A DNA stretch of 28,123 bases from Bacillota bacterium. GTDB lineage: Bacteria > Bacillota > Bacilli > Lactobacillales > Enterococcaceae. The stretch covers positions 1 to 28,123 of the forward strand of contig JAEWFE010000160.1 in NCBI GenBank assembly GCA_023389005.1, given 5' to 3'. Positions 20,599 to 28,123 of the stretch are shown here, in pieces. Every line of letters begins with the position of its first letter. Position 1 is the stretch's first letter. Both the position numbers and the translations under genes were made by a program. A model generated the notes under the pieces. That model was given only the letters and a program-made list of their open reading frames with translations. It searched no databases and had not been told where the DNA came from.

Positions 20599-22983
20599 TT
20601 ATGCGTCGGTATTCATCATAATAAAGAGCTGCGTGTTTTTAGGAATCGGATTTTCGAATGGTACAGTAATTCCACCTGCTGATATAAGTCCCGTACCTTG
20701 TGGTGCACGATCATTAATATATTTAATAAGTTTAGGCGTTAAATGAATGACCTCTTGCAAGCGTGTAATATCCCCAATTTTCTGTCTCAACAAGATTAAA
20801 AATTCGCTATTACTAATCATTTTTCTTCCAGCAGAGCTATCAAGTAAAGTAGAAACATTTTGCGTAATGCCTGTTGGAATCGCCCCATATTTTCGTACAC
20901 GACTCCACAATGCCATAAACCACTGTGCATTGGATTCTGTATCAAAATTCAACTGTAACTCATCAAAATACAATCGAGTAGTGCGTTTTCCTTGTGATTC
21001 CACGATTTGTTTCCAAATAGTGTCTAAAATCACTTTCATAGCAAATGGTTTCAAACGTTCATCCAATTTCTTGATATTAAATACAACCAATCTTGAATTT
21101 AAATCTACATTCGTTGCATGTGCAAAAATATCTTGCGAACCAATCGTATACGGTTCAACTTTCAAAGCTAAATGCTTTGCTGTTGAACCTGTTTCTTTAG
21201 ATAGTACCTGATACCAATCAACCAAAGTAGGAATCTGACCGTTATAGATTTGATAAGTTTTTCTAGTAACTCTATCAATAATAGAAGCCTCTTCATCTGT
21301 AAATTCTTTTAATAAAGATTCAAATAAGTTGGAGAGTAAGTTTGCTTTTTCTTTAATCAAATCTACTCTTCTATCTTCCTGGTCTAGCAAAGATTCATCT
21401 GGTAAATCTAAAATGTTTAAGTGGTGTGTCGTCCCCGTAGAAATATCCAAAATTTGAGCCCCTAACTCTCTAGCTAAAACCAAATACTCTGACTCTGGAT
21501 CAACCACAATCATGCGATCTTCAGGGTATCTTAAAAATGTGCTAAGCATTTCCCATTTTGTAGCCATTGATTTACCAGATCCAGAAGTGCCCAAAATCAA
21601 ACCAGATGGAGTAATTAAATCTTTTTTTCGATTAATCGTAATCATATTATTGGTCATCTGATTTCGACCATAAAATTGTCCAGCTTTAGATTGCAATTCC
21701 ACATTTGAAAATGGAATCTGAGTCACTACGTTTGCCGTAGTCATGTCTCGCATATAATTCATCTCAACATCTAAATAAGGTTTGCCAATAGGTAAAATCG
21801 TATTTAAAGCTTCTTCCTGCCTATCTTCAATGATTTCTGGTTCTACAGACCAGGTATGACAAACATCCTCTAAATCATGTACTGCCTCTAGCAAAGATTG
21901 TTCTGTATCAGCTATTACAATCATCGAAAAAATACCGGAAAAGAGTTTTTGTCCATTATCTTTAATTTCCTTCATTAATTCTTGCGCAGACCGTTTAATC
22001 TCAGCTACAGCTCCCGAAATGTATTCTTCAGGAAGCCCTTCTTTGAAATTTTGTTTAATTTGTTTTTCCACTTCTAATCGGTTCAACACTTGTTTCGTCT
22101 TAATCATTTTCTTTGCTTGAACCATATCGTAAGGTCTAGCATGAATACTAATCATGATTTCATAACCAGCCTGACATAATTCTTTAATCAACCGATCTTC
22201 TAAATATTTAGGGTATTGACGAATATAAAGAATACTGGCAAATTTATCTCCCAAGTAAAAGTAGGGTTTATTTCTTGGGAACCGAAGATGGCTAGGCGCA
22301 ATAAAAGCTTTGCTAGTTAATCCTGAAAAAACAATATCTTGATAAGTCGTCGTAAAATATCGTTTGGGACGTAATATACTTGCCATTACCCGTAATCTTT
22401 GAATACCGTCACACATTTCCATAGGTAAATCTACGCTATTATTGACGAATCTATTTTGAAAATTTTTAATGGTCGTATTCAATGAACGATTGGCTGTTGC
22501 AACATCCTTTGCCTTTGTCGAAAAGATAGCATATTTTTCCACTACAAAATTCTTTGCATCTTTTTCATACTGATTTTGAATAATCTGATTGATTTCCTCT
22601 CGATAGGTATCTAAGGAATCACCACGATAATCTAAGAACGTATCTTCAAAAAAATTATCCTCTAGTGGTTTGTTATGAACGAAAAGTTGATACCGACCGT
22701 TTTTATCTAGGCTATTTAATGCTTCTGCATAACTCATTACTGTCATTAATTGGTCTTCCTCTGTTGCAACTTCATAATTAATTTCTCCTAACTTCACCAT
22801 CCTAGAATATTCATCTTCAACAATGTGCATAACGCCATTTTCAAATTGACTCGTATATTTCAAATAAGCTTGCGTTGAAGGCTGTGTATTTTCTAAAATC
22901 CGTTCTTTTTTCTTCTTTGAAACAGTTTCTTTCTGTTTAGAAATCATCGGTTTCGCTAACATTTTTTTGTTGAACAAATTCAT
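20599..22983 (-). CDS. prgJ: Type IV secretion ATPase (VirB4, PrgJ-like)
   Basis: The ATPase that powers channel assembly and transport at the inner face of the membrane. About 794 residues. Walker A is GTSGSGKS (465-472) and Walker B is RLYFDELQ with DE at 674-675; the N-terminal half is the VirB4-type partner-binding region. I prefer the ATG at 22983 (MNLFNKK) because AGGAGG is 10 nt upstream; the ATG at 22992 would leave only one nt. The start lies inside the end of prgI (47-bp overlap), so the two are coupled. Confidence 0.95.
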   Translation of the reverse strand: MNLFNKKMLAKPMISKQKETVSKKKKERILENTQPSTQAYLKYTSQFENGVMHIVEDEYSRMVKLGEINYEVATEEDQLMTVMSYAEALNSLDKNGRYQLFVHNKPLEDNFFEDTFLDYRGDSLDTYREEINQIIQNQYEKDAKNFVVEKYAIFSTKAKDVATANRSLNTTIKNFQNRFVNNSVDLPMEMCDGIQRLRVMASILRPKRYFTTTYQDIVFSGLTSKAFIAPSHLRFPRNKPYFYLGDKFASILYIRQYPKYLEDRLIKELCQAGYEIMISIHARPYDMVQAKKMIKTKQVLNRLEVEKQIKQNFKEGLPEEYISGAVAEIKRSAQELMKEIKDNGQKLFSGIFSMIVIADTEQSLLEAVHDLEDVCHTWSVEPEIIEDRQEEALNTILPIGKPYLDVEMNYMRDMTTANVVTQIPFSNVELQSKAGQFYGRNQMTNNMITINRKKDLITPSGLILGTSGSGKSMATKWEMLSTFLRYPEDRMIVVDPESEYLVLARELGAQILDISTGTTHHLNILDLPDESLLDQEDRRVDLIKEKANLLSNLFESLLKEFTDEEASIIDRVTRKTYQIYNGQIPTLVDWYQVLSKETGSTAKHLALKVEPYTIGSQDIFAHATNVDLNSRLVVFNIKKLDERLKPFAMKVILDTIWKQIVESQGKRTTRLYFDELQLNFDTESNAQWFMALWSRVRKYGAIPTGITQNVSTLLDSSAGRKMISNSEFLILLRQKIGDITRLQEVIHLTPKLIKYINDRAPQGTGLISAGGITVPFENPIPKNTQLFIMMNTDA

Positions 22984-23293
22984 TTTTGGCATACCTCCTT
23001 ATTTGTCCTGAATAATAATAAGCATTTTGATATAAAAATAGTGTTCTCAATTTTCGTTTGATTTCATCCGCTTTTCCAATCATTACAAGTACTGGATATA
23101 ATCCAAAAATTAGCCAACAAATCAAAACAAGAATAATGAGTAAAGCTAAATCTTGTATGAAAAAAACGGATAGGCTAATCAACACAACTGACAAAATTAA
23201 AGAAAGCCCTGCCTTTAATTGACGATAAGTAATTCCCCAAACTTTCTTTTCTACTTTCGACATATCTTTATAGAATTCTGAATTTACCGCCAT
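22937..23293 (-). CDS. prgI: PrgI-family channel protein (VirB3-like)
   Basis: A 118-residue membrane protein of the PrgI family. It begins MAVNSEFYKDM and has KVEKKVWGITYRQLKAG, typical of the family, then two membrane helices (about 26-46 and 48-70) and a basic cytosolic end. VirB3-like proteins pair with the VirB4 ATPase, coded just after it. GGGGGTGA, which includes the end of prgH, lies 5 nt upstream of the ATG, and the prgH stop codon touches the start. Confidence 0.92.
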   Translation of the reverse strand: MAVNSEFYKDMSKVEKKVWGITYRQLKAGLSLILSVVLISLSVFFIQDLALLIILVLICWLIFGLYPVLVMIGKADEIKRKLRTLFLYQNAYYYSGQIRRYAKNEFVQQKNVSETDDF

Positions 23294-24121
23294 TTAATTC
23301 ACCCCCAACAATCGCTTAGAGAGTCCTTGCGTACCAATCAAACAAAAAATGATGGCACCTTGTTTAATAATAAGCAGAATCAGCTTTGTTAATGCCAACG
23401 AAATCACTAAGGTCCCTCCACCTAGATTGGCTCCAAAAAGCAGTGGGGAATAGTTTTTCATCAATTGAATATCAGCCGCACCTAAAACAGCAACTAGACC
23501 TAATGTGATAATAATCAGTATCCCCTGCAAAACACAGGCAGCAATGCTTTTCATAAAATTAATGGCGATAGATTTCGTTTCGTCGTGCATATAACCAACC
23601 ACTAATAAAGGACCTATTGCCTTGTATATATATAATTGGATAGCACGTAAATAAACGAGTAAATACGCAATTAAAGTGGTTAAAGCCATCATCACGTTAG
23701 TAATCAATATAAAGAAAAAGACGATTGGCTTCATCCAGAAGGAAATCTTTTCCGAGAGTAACGAAGAAAAATCAGACGCCTGCTTGACATCAGCATAAGT
23801 AAAGGCATTAGCAGCCCATTTATTTGCTTCTCCACCAACCCAAAGTATGCCATCTAATATATAAGAAATACTCATCATCAAACACCAAGCGATTAAATAT
23901 TTTATCGCTATATTGATAAGAACTTCTACATTCATCCCTCCTTCTTCTCGTTGAAAATGCTTATTCACTTCTGCCAACTGAAGCAAAAACATTGTAAATA
24001 AGATAAAACTCCCAATCACTTGAAAGGAAATCGTAATCGTATCCATCACATGATAGGCTAAGGGACTATATTTTTCTAAAGATTGGGAGAGTTGTTTCAC
24101 AATTTCATTTGAAGGATTCAT
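23294..24121 (-). CDS. prgH: Polytopic channel protein (VirB6-like, PrgH-like)
   Basis: A 275-residue integral membrane protein with about six hydrophobic segments (for example ITISFQVIGSFILFTMFLL, AIKYLIAWCLMMSIS, and GGTLVISLALTKLILLI). It has the TrbL/VirB6-type plan and sits between the small membrane gene and prgI, as in pCF10. I chose the ATG at 24121 (MNPSNE) because AGGAGGGG lies 6 nt upstream; an upstream in-frame ATG at 24166 would overlap the previous gene and has no such site. Confidence 0.88.
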   Translation of the reverse strand: MNPSNEIVKQLSQSLEKYSPLAYHVMDTITISFQVIGSFILFTMFLLQLAEVNKHFQREEGGMNVEVLINIAIKYLIAWCLMMSISYILDGILWVGGEANKWAANAFTYADVKQASDFSSLLSEKISFWMKPIVFFFILITNVMMALTTLIAYLLVYLRAIQLYIYKAIGPLLVVGYMHDETKSIAINFMKSIAACVLQGILIIITLGLVAVLGAADIQLMKNYSPLLFGANLGGGTLVISLALTKLILLIIKQGAIIFCLIGTQGLSKRLLGVN

Positions 24122-24137
24122 GATTTCCCCTCCTACT

Positions 24138-24365
24138 TTAGAATTGAATGTTAGATAGTAAGCCACTTACATAAGCAATCATGCCTGCACAGACACCAAT
24201 AATTACGCCATTGACAACAACAGCTGAAATCGCTTTGTTTAAATCACGTGGATCTTCTGTTTCTAGTGCATTCTTTAGCTTATAGATACTATAAACTAGA
24301 CCTACTCCACAAGAAATAGTAATGATTGCTCCAATAATGATTAATACTTTTTGTAATGGTTCCAT
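24138..24365 (-). CDS. Small two-helix membrane protein, pilin-like position
   Basis: A 75-residue protein with two membrane helices (about 5-28 and 49-69) joined by a charged loop (KNALETEDPRDLNKA). The size, topology and place just before the VirB6-like gene suit a VirB2-like subunit or the small PrgF/PrgG proteins of pCF10, but sequence alone does not decide. AAGGGGGT lies about 7 nt before the ATG. It is the first gene after the terminator-like hairpin at 24396-24429. Confidence 0.75.
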   Translation of the reverse strand: MEPLQKVLIIIGAIITISCGVGLVYSIYKLKNALETEDPRDLNKAISAVVVNGVIIGVCAGMIAYVSGLLSNIQF

Positions 24366-24395
24366 AAAACCATACCCCCTTATAAATATTGATTA

Positions 24396-24429
24396 AAAAC
24401 GGACATCTATAACAATAAATGCCCGTTTT
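24396..24429 (-). terminator. Terminator-like hairpin between surface genes and channel genes
   Basis: On the minus strand AAAACGGGCAT pairs with ATGTCCGTTTT (24419-24429 with 24396-24406; one G-U pair), with a 12-nt loop; the T-rich arm is followed by TAATC, so the tail is short. It may separate the adhesin genes from the secretion genes or reduce read-through. Confidence 0.5.
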
Positions 24430-24467
24430 AAGTTCAAGTAGTGCTTATTAATTTTTCTACTTTTTAT

Positions 24468-25313
24468 TTATGATTTTTTTAAAGTTTTGTATAGCTTCTT
24501 CCGATACAATAAAGCGAGTGCAGCCACTAAAATACCGCCACCTAAATAAGGCAACGAAGCAAGGATTTGTGTACCAGCCTTAGGTAAGAAACCTTCTGTT
24601 TCTTTCTTCGGTGTTTCTTTTGGTTCTTCTGGTTCTGGTGCAGGTGGTTCTTCAGTTACTTCCACCGTCACTGGATTGGTTGGATATTCATCCTCATCAA
24701 TCAGCAGTATTCCTTGATTTTTAAGCAATAAAGAATGTTTATTGCCTAATTCCAAATCAGGTTTCACTTGTACATCCATACGCCAGATAAGCTTTTGGTT
24801 ATACCACTCATTGACTTTTTCAGGTTCCTCTTCTGTAGCCTTAATTGTCCAGGTCACTGTATGTGTTTCCTGGTCATAAACCAATTCACCCGATTTTGTC
24901 ACATTTACCTCTTTTCTGTCTTTATCAACTAAAAAGATAGAGGATTTTTGGTAGATAAATCCTGGGTCTAGTGGATCCTTCAGTGTTAGTGTTTTTGGTG
25001 TTTTGTTCCAGGTACCCATTTCAAAATCCAGCTCAAACTGCACATTATCGCCTTTTTGTCGATTTAGTTTCTTCAAAAATTTTTCTTCATCTTTTTTCGA
25101 TTTTTGTTCTTTATCCTGTTTGTTAGAGCGTTCTTCTTTAACTGTCCTATCACTTGTACTTTCCGTTGACTCCGTGCTAGTAGTCGTGGATTCTGTACTT
25201 GATTTCGTCTCAGAAGTAGTAGATGAAGTAGCTGTTTCCGCAAACACATAGGTTGAACCTAACAAAACACTACAAATAATCGTTGCAGAACACACAAATT
25301 GTTTAAAATTCAC
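24468..25313 (-). CDS. Sortase-anchored surface protein with one isopeptide-type adhesin domain (prgC position)
   Basis: A 281-residue exported protein. Signal peptide about 1-26, then a Ser/Thr/Glu-rich spacer, a charged region and one adhesin domain (about 90-225) with LKDPLDPGF near its start and LLLKNQGILLID near its end, the arrangement of isopeptide-forming adhesin repeats. A Pro/Glu-rich wall spacer leads to LPKAG (243-247), a membrane helix and a KKLYKTLKKS tail: a sortase signal with A instead of T at position 4. The start is GTG with AAAGGAGG 8-9 nt upstream. It is the only anchored protein of the three-gene surface set visible here. PrgC of pCF10 has the same position and size. Confidence 0.87.
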   Translation of the reverse strand: MNFKQFVCSATIICSVLLGSTYVFAETATSSTTSETKSSTESTTTSTESTESTSDRTVKEERSNKQDKEQKSKKDEEKFLKKLNRQKGDNVQFELDFEMGTWNKTPKTLTLKDPLDPGFIYQKSSIFLVDKDRKEVNVTKSGELVYDQETHTVTWTIKATEEEPEKVNEWYNQKLIWRMDVQVKPDLELGNKHSLLLKNQGILLIDEDEYPTNPVTVEVTEEPPAPEPEEPKETPKKETEGFLPKAGTQILASLPYLGGGILVAALALLYRKKLYKTLKKS

Positions 25314-25345
25314 GGTATCGTCACCTCCTTTTTTCTAAATAACCT

Positions 25346-26359
25346 TTATTTAGACTGATCTGGTTTCACAATAAATTTACTTGCTTGTGGGTTTGCTTCT
25401 GGTGGTGTGACCGTTACTGGTGGGGTTGGATTGTTGCCATCATTAATCTTCAAATTAGCAGAGTTTGGAATTACCACTACCCCTTTGTCATTCGCAAAGT
25501 CTTTTACTTTGTAAGTGTTCTTAATATAGGCTTTTAATTCAACAGTCAATTTATGACCTTTCCATTCTGTCGGAACCTTTGGTACCCACTTCATGGTTGA
25601 TGTAGCCTTATCAATGGTTAAAGTACCTTTACTAGTCACATCAGATTTGCCTTCTTTAACTACAGCTTTCACTGGTTCAAGAACATCTGGCATATCATCC
25701 ACAATTTCTAATTTATCAACTTTACGGTTTGTAGGGATTGTTACATCAATTTCATACGTGAATTGTTTTTCGTAATCAATATTAAGTGTTTTCTTTCCTT
25801 CAACCGTCTTGTTGATATTTGGTGTTACTGTCTTAGGTAATTCTTCTGTAACTGGTGGCGTATTCGTGGTCTTATCGTCTTGAATCATTTGACCAACGTT
25901 AGGAATACGTGGGATACCATCTTTATCCTCATATTTAGAAAAATCAACGTTTTCACGAACTAATGCAGTGATTTCAAGATACAAGCGGCGATTGTAGAAA
26001 TCATTTGCCGTACCAGGAGACCAGGTAATTAATCCCGTTTTTTCATTCAGTGACAGCGTGCCTTTGCCTGTCACATCATTACCATCTTTATCGTAAACCG
26101 TTGCAGATTTCGCTTGTAAGACGGATTCTAATTGGTCACGTAAAACCAATTTATTCATCGGAAGCGTCCCTGTATCAAATTGAAGACGATACATAATCGC
26201 TGCCCCTTCATTTGTCTTATCTGATTTAACGAGTTGTATATCTGTACTCATTTTCTTTGTTGCTTGTGTTGCAGCCTGCGCCGTCATCATTTGACTTCCA
26301 GCAAGGCTTCCTACAAACGCTAATGAAATTAGCCCTGAAACAATTTTCTTTTTATTCAT
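25346..26359 (-). CDS. Secreted protein with two isopeptide-forming adhesin domains, no anchor
   Basis: A 337-residue protein with a signal peptide (about 1-29, ending TAQA) and two related domains (about 35-165 and 185-320). Each has an early lysine strand (DIQLVKSD; NINKTVEG), an acidic turn (LRDQLES; VDDMPD) and a late IPN motif (IPNVGQM; IPNSANL), the usual parts of Lys-Asn isopeptide-bonded adhesin domains. It ends QASKFIVKPDQSK without LPXTG or membrane helix; the preceding protein ends in a similar ADKFIVKN. GAAAGGATG lies 6-7 nt before the ATG. It may assemble with the neighbouring surface proteins by a mechanism not visible here. Confidence 0.85.
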   Translation of the reverse strand: MNKKKIVSGLISLAFVGSLAGSQMMTAQAATQATKKMSTDIQLVKSDKTNEGAAIMYRLQFDTGTLPMNKLVLRDQLESVLQAKSATVYDKDGNDVTGKGTLSLNEKTGLITWSPGTANDFYNRRLYLEITALVRENVDFSKYEDKDGIPRIPNVGQMIQDDKTTNTPPVTEELPKTVTPNINKTVEGKKTLNIDYEKQFTYEIDVTIPTNRKVDKLEIVDDMPDVLEPVKAVVKEGKSDVTSKGTLTIDKATSTMKWVPKVPTEWKGHKLTVELKAYIKNTYKVKDFANDKGVVVIPNSANLKINDGNNPTPPVTVTPPEANPQASKFIVKPDQSK

Positions 26360-26383
26360 GTAAAATCATCCTTTCTGAAATAA

Positions 26384-26415
26384 AAGAAGCACCCACAGTC
26401 TTGTAAGTGCCTCTT
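26384..26415 (-). terminator. Terminator-like hairpin after the large adhesin gene
   Basis: On the minus strand AAGAGGCAC (26407-26415) pairs with GTGCTTCTT (26384-26392), one G-U pair, followed by TTATTTC. Located between the large adhesin and the two-domain protein; it probably acts as a partial terminator or mRNA-stabilising stem. Confidence 0.5.
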
Positions 26416-26417
26416 TC

Positions 26418-28123
26418 TTAGTTTTTCACAATAAATTTATCAGCAGTTGGTTGTATCACTTCAGGTACAACGACTACTTTATCTGATGGTTGATCTTTGC
26501 CATCAATAACAATGTGTGCTTGGTTAGGGATACGATACGTTTTAGTTGCTTCATCAAGATATGGAATTACTTTTTTAGTCATATTGAAAGTACCTTGAAT
26601 CCCAACAACTAATTGTTTACCTCTCCAATCATTTGGATTATTAGCAACCCACTTAAATGTATTGTTATCAAGACTTAATGTACCTTGACTCGTAACATCA
26701 TGACCATTGTAGGCAACCACAGCGTCTTGTAGTGTGATAGGAGCTTCAAGTTGATCTTTAATCACCAACGAAGTCACATTCGCATTCGTCACTTGCGTAT
26801 TAATGCGATAAACCACTGTTTGATTATCCGCTACCTTAGATTCTTTTACTTCCGTACCATCTTGTACAATTGATTTAGTAATAGTCGTTGGAATCGGTGT
26901 TTGAGAATAGACAAATGGTCGATTCGTTTCAAGTGTCACTTTATCGTAAGTCACAGCCGCCTGATTTTGAATTCTCACACCAGCGGGAGCGTCTGCTTTA
27001 ATCTTCGTATGGAAGACTACTCGGTAGGTTTCACCTTCATATTTCATTTCTGAATTTAGATAGCCAGGCGTAAAGTCAACCGTCAATAATTGGTTGGCTT
27101 TCGCTAGAGTGGTTTCTGAAGTGATATCCTTATTATTGCCGTCAAACACTTGATAGGATAGATAATCTACCTCATTTGGCAAGGTATCTCTTAGTTGTAG
27201 TTTGGTGTATTTTTCAAGCATGTCTACACCCATACGCCCAACAGGCACCGTCACTTCCCAATCCACTGAAGTTTGTACATCCAAAGTTTGTCCTTGAATA
27301 TTTTGTCCAGAACTATTTCTTACATATTTTTTAGGAAAAGCTGGATTAGTTGGTCTAAACAAAGTTGCACCACTAAAGGCATTCCAAGCAATGGCATCTG
27401 TTGCCCCTACAGTAAAGGTGTGTCCACGATTTGGATCACTGCCTCTCAGTTCAAAAGAAACAGAGTTACGTGTAAACGTTTGTGCCCCCAATATATCTGT
27501 GAAATCACGTTCAACACCATAGAAATAATCATTACCTACTCTTGTATTCAGCGGATGCCCATATTCAATATTTGTATCATTCGTTACAAAGACTTGATTT
27601 TGATTTACCATATCATTGTATTTCACAAATTCAGTAAACGCTGGCATACCTGCATTATCAAATCTATTCAAGCTATTAAAAGTTAAGAAACTGTGACTTT
27701 TATCCTCTGCACTATCATAAGAATCAACTAATATAGGTTGTTTCGTTTGATTATCGATAAATTTTAGATTGATTTTCATTGATTCGGCATTCATGTACAG
27801 ATATCCGCTTGTTAAGTTTTCATTGACATCTAAATACACATGATTTTTTAAAACACCTGTCTTATCAACATCCCAACCTAGACCATCATGTACCCATGCA
27901 TAGATCATCATATTATATTTGTATTGAAAATTTGAATAAGTTACTTCAATATCCACCCATTTATCTTTATATTTAGCAGCTTTAGTATGGTAGGTACTGA
28001 TTTTGTCAGTAGGTTGAGGATTTTTAATATCAAATCCCAAACCTGAATATCCAGGTCTATAGTAATGATACATAGTATTTTGATAAGTTTCTACTCGCCC
28101 GTCTGAACGCTTATATCCATAAT
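26418..28123 (-). CDS. Large surface adhesin, C-terminal part (antigen I/II-aggregation substance type)
   Basis: The frame is open to the window edge, so the N-terminus is missing; 567 residues are visible. The visible part begins in a beta-rich adhesin domain (INLKFIDNQTKQPI, GNDYFYGVERDFTD) like the C-terminal domains of antigen I/II and aggregation-substance proteins, then an isopeptide-type domain near LQLRDTLPNEVDYL, and a last domain with ITKSIVQDG, VIKDQLEAPI and YRIPNQAHIVID. The protein stops at ADKFIVKN: no LPXTG, no membrane helix. Its position matches prgB, whose product clumps donor and recipient cells and does carry an anchor. The ATG at 28073 is internal, not a start. Confidence 0.82.
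   Translation of the reverse strand, partial: YGYKRSDGRVETYQNTMYHYYRPGYSGLGFDIKNPQPTDKISTYHTKAAKYKDKWVDIEVTYSNFQYKYNMMIYAWVHDGLGWDVDKTGVLKNHVYLDVNENLTSGYLYMNAESMKINLKFIDNQTKQPILVDSYDSAEDKSHSFLTFNSLNRFDNAGMPAFTEFVKYNDMVNQNQVFVTNDTNIEYGHPLNTRVGNDYFYGVERDFTDILGAQTFTRNSVSFELRGSDPNRGHTFTVGATDAIAWNAFSGATLFRPTNPAFPKKYVRNSSGQNIQGQTLDVQTSVDWEVTVPVGRMGVDMLEKYTKLQLRDTLPNEVDYLSYQVFDGNNKDITSETTLAKANQLLTVDFTPGYLNSEMKYEGETYRVVFHTKIKADAPAGVRIQNQAAVTYDKVTLETNRPFVYSQTPIPTTITKSIVQDGTEVKESKVADNQTVVYRINTQVTNANVTSLVIKDQLEAPITLQDAVVAYNGHDVTSQGTLSLDNNTFKWVANNPNDWRGKQLVVGIQGTFNMTKKVIPYLDEATKTYRIPNQAHIVIDGKDQPSDKVVVVPEVIQPTADKFIVKN

Larger units (their letters stand above)
2880..28123. mobile_element. prg/pcf-type conjugation module (continues past the window)
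   Basis: Relaxase, accessory factor, oriT-like region, coupling protein, VirB4/B3/B6/B8-like proteins, wall hydrolase and surface adhesins in pCF10 order on one strand. Being beside mnmA suggests integration into a chromosome. Integrase, replication and regulatory genes are not in the window, so it cannot be decided whether this is an integrative conjugative element, an integrated plasmid or a fused relic; all transfer genes visible are intact. Confidence 0.75.

Noticed and set aside
28073..28123. Start of the large adhesin at the ATG at 28073
   Set aside because: The frame continues upstream without a stop to the window edge and reads as domain sequence; there is no signal peptide after that ATG.

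Overview
The window is low-GC DNA from a Gram-positive coccus of the order Lactobacillales, most likely Enterococcus or a close relative. The partial mnmA at the left edge reads like the enterococcal protein, and the conjugation genes have the order and families of the enterococcal pheromone-plasmid (pCF10-type) prg/pcf module. A chromosomal housekeeping gene next to a transfer module suggests an integrated conjugative element or an integrated plasmid. No integrase, replication gene or attachment site is visible, so the exact junction is not resolved. It probably lies between positions 719 and 2880.

Layout. (1) 1-718: 5' part of mnmA, minus strand. (2) 719-2880: an accessory junction region. 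It holds a compact pair of convergent promoters that should make two overlapping small RNAs (about 882-1062), an ISLre2-family insertion sequence (1083-2470, with a possible 11-bp target duplication), and a type I toxin-antitoxin locus (27-residue holin-like toxin on the plus strand, convergent antisense RNA on the minus strand). (3) 2880-6698: DNA-processing genes: MOB-P relaxase (PcfG-like), accessory nicking factor (PcfF-like), an oriT-like region rich in inverted repeats, and a protein with a ToxN/TenpN-like N-terminus that may be extended by a -1 ribosomal frameshift. (4) 6733-6832: a plus-strand small RNA that resembles the one near mnmA. (5) 6841-13020: a 1613-residue polyvalent protein (zinc metallopeptidase motif, DUF3991, Toprim, about ten 26-residue repeats, coiled coil) and two unrecognised genes. 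(6) 13092-24365: the type IV secretion machine: coupling ATPase PcfC, PcfB, a coiled-coil PcfA-position protein, a DUF4315-like protein, PrgL (VirB8-like), PrgK (cell-wall hydrolase), PrgJ (VirB4), PrgI (VirB3-like), PrgH (VirB6-like) and a 75-residue two-helix membrane protein. (7) 24468-28123: three surface-protein genes built from isopeptide-forming adhesin domains, of which only the last has a sortase signal.

All genes from 28123 down to 2880 are on the minus strand and follow the expected working order: mating-pair adhesion, channel assembly, coupling protein, then DNA processing at oriT. Translational coupling (ATGA overlaps, gene overlaps) is common. Terminator-like hairpins at 26384-26415, 24396-24429, 15398-15428 and 2855-2879 could divide the operon or set expression ratios.

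The most unusual features are: a 24-bp sequence family that occurs both in-frame inside proteins (as an 8-residue repeat, KVENSTSR) and between genes; the two related small RNAs; the candidate frameshift signal; and the split, mostly unanchored adhesin set.
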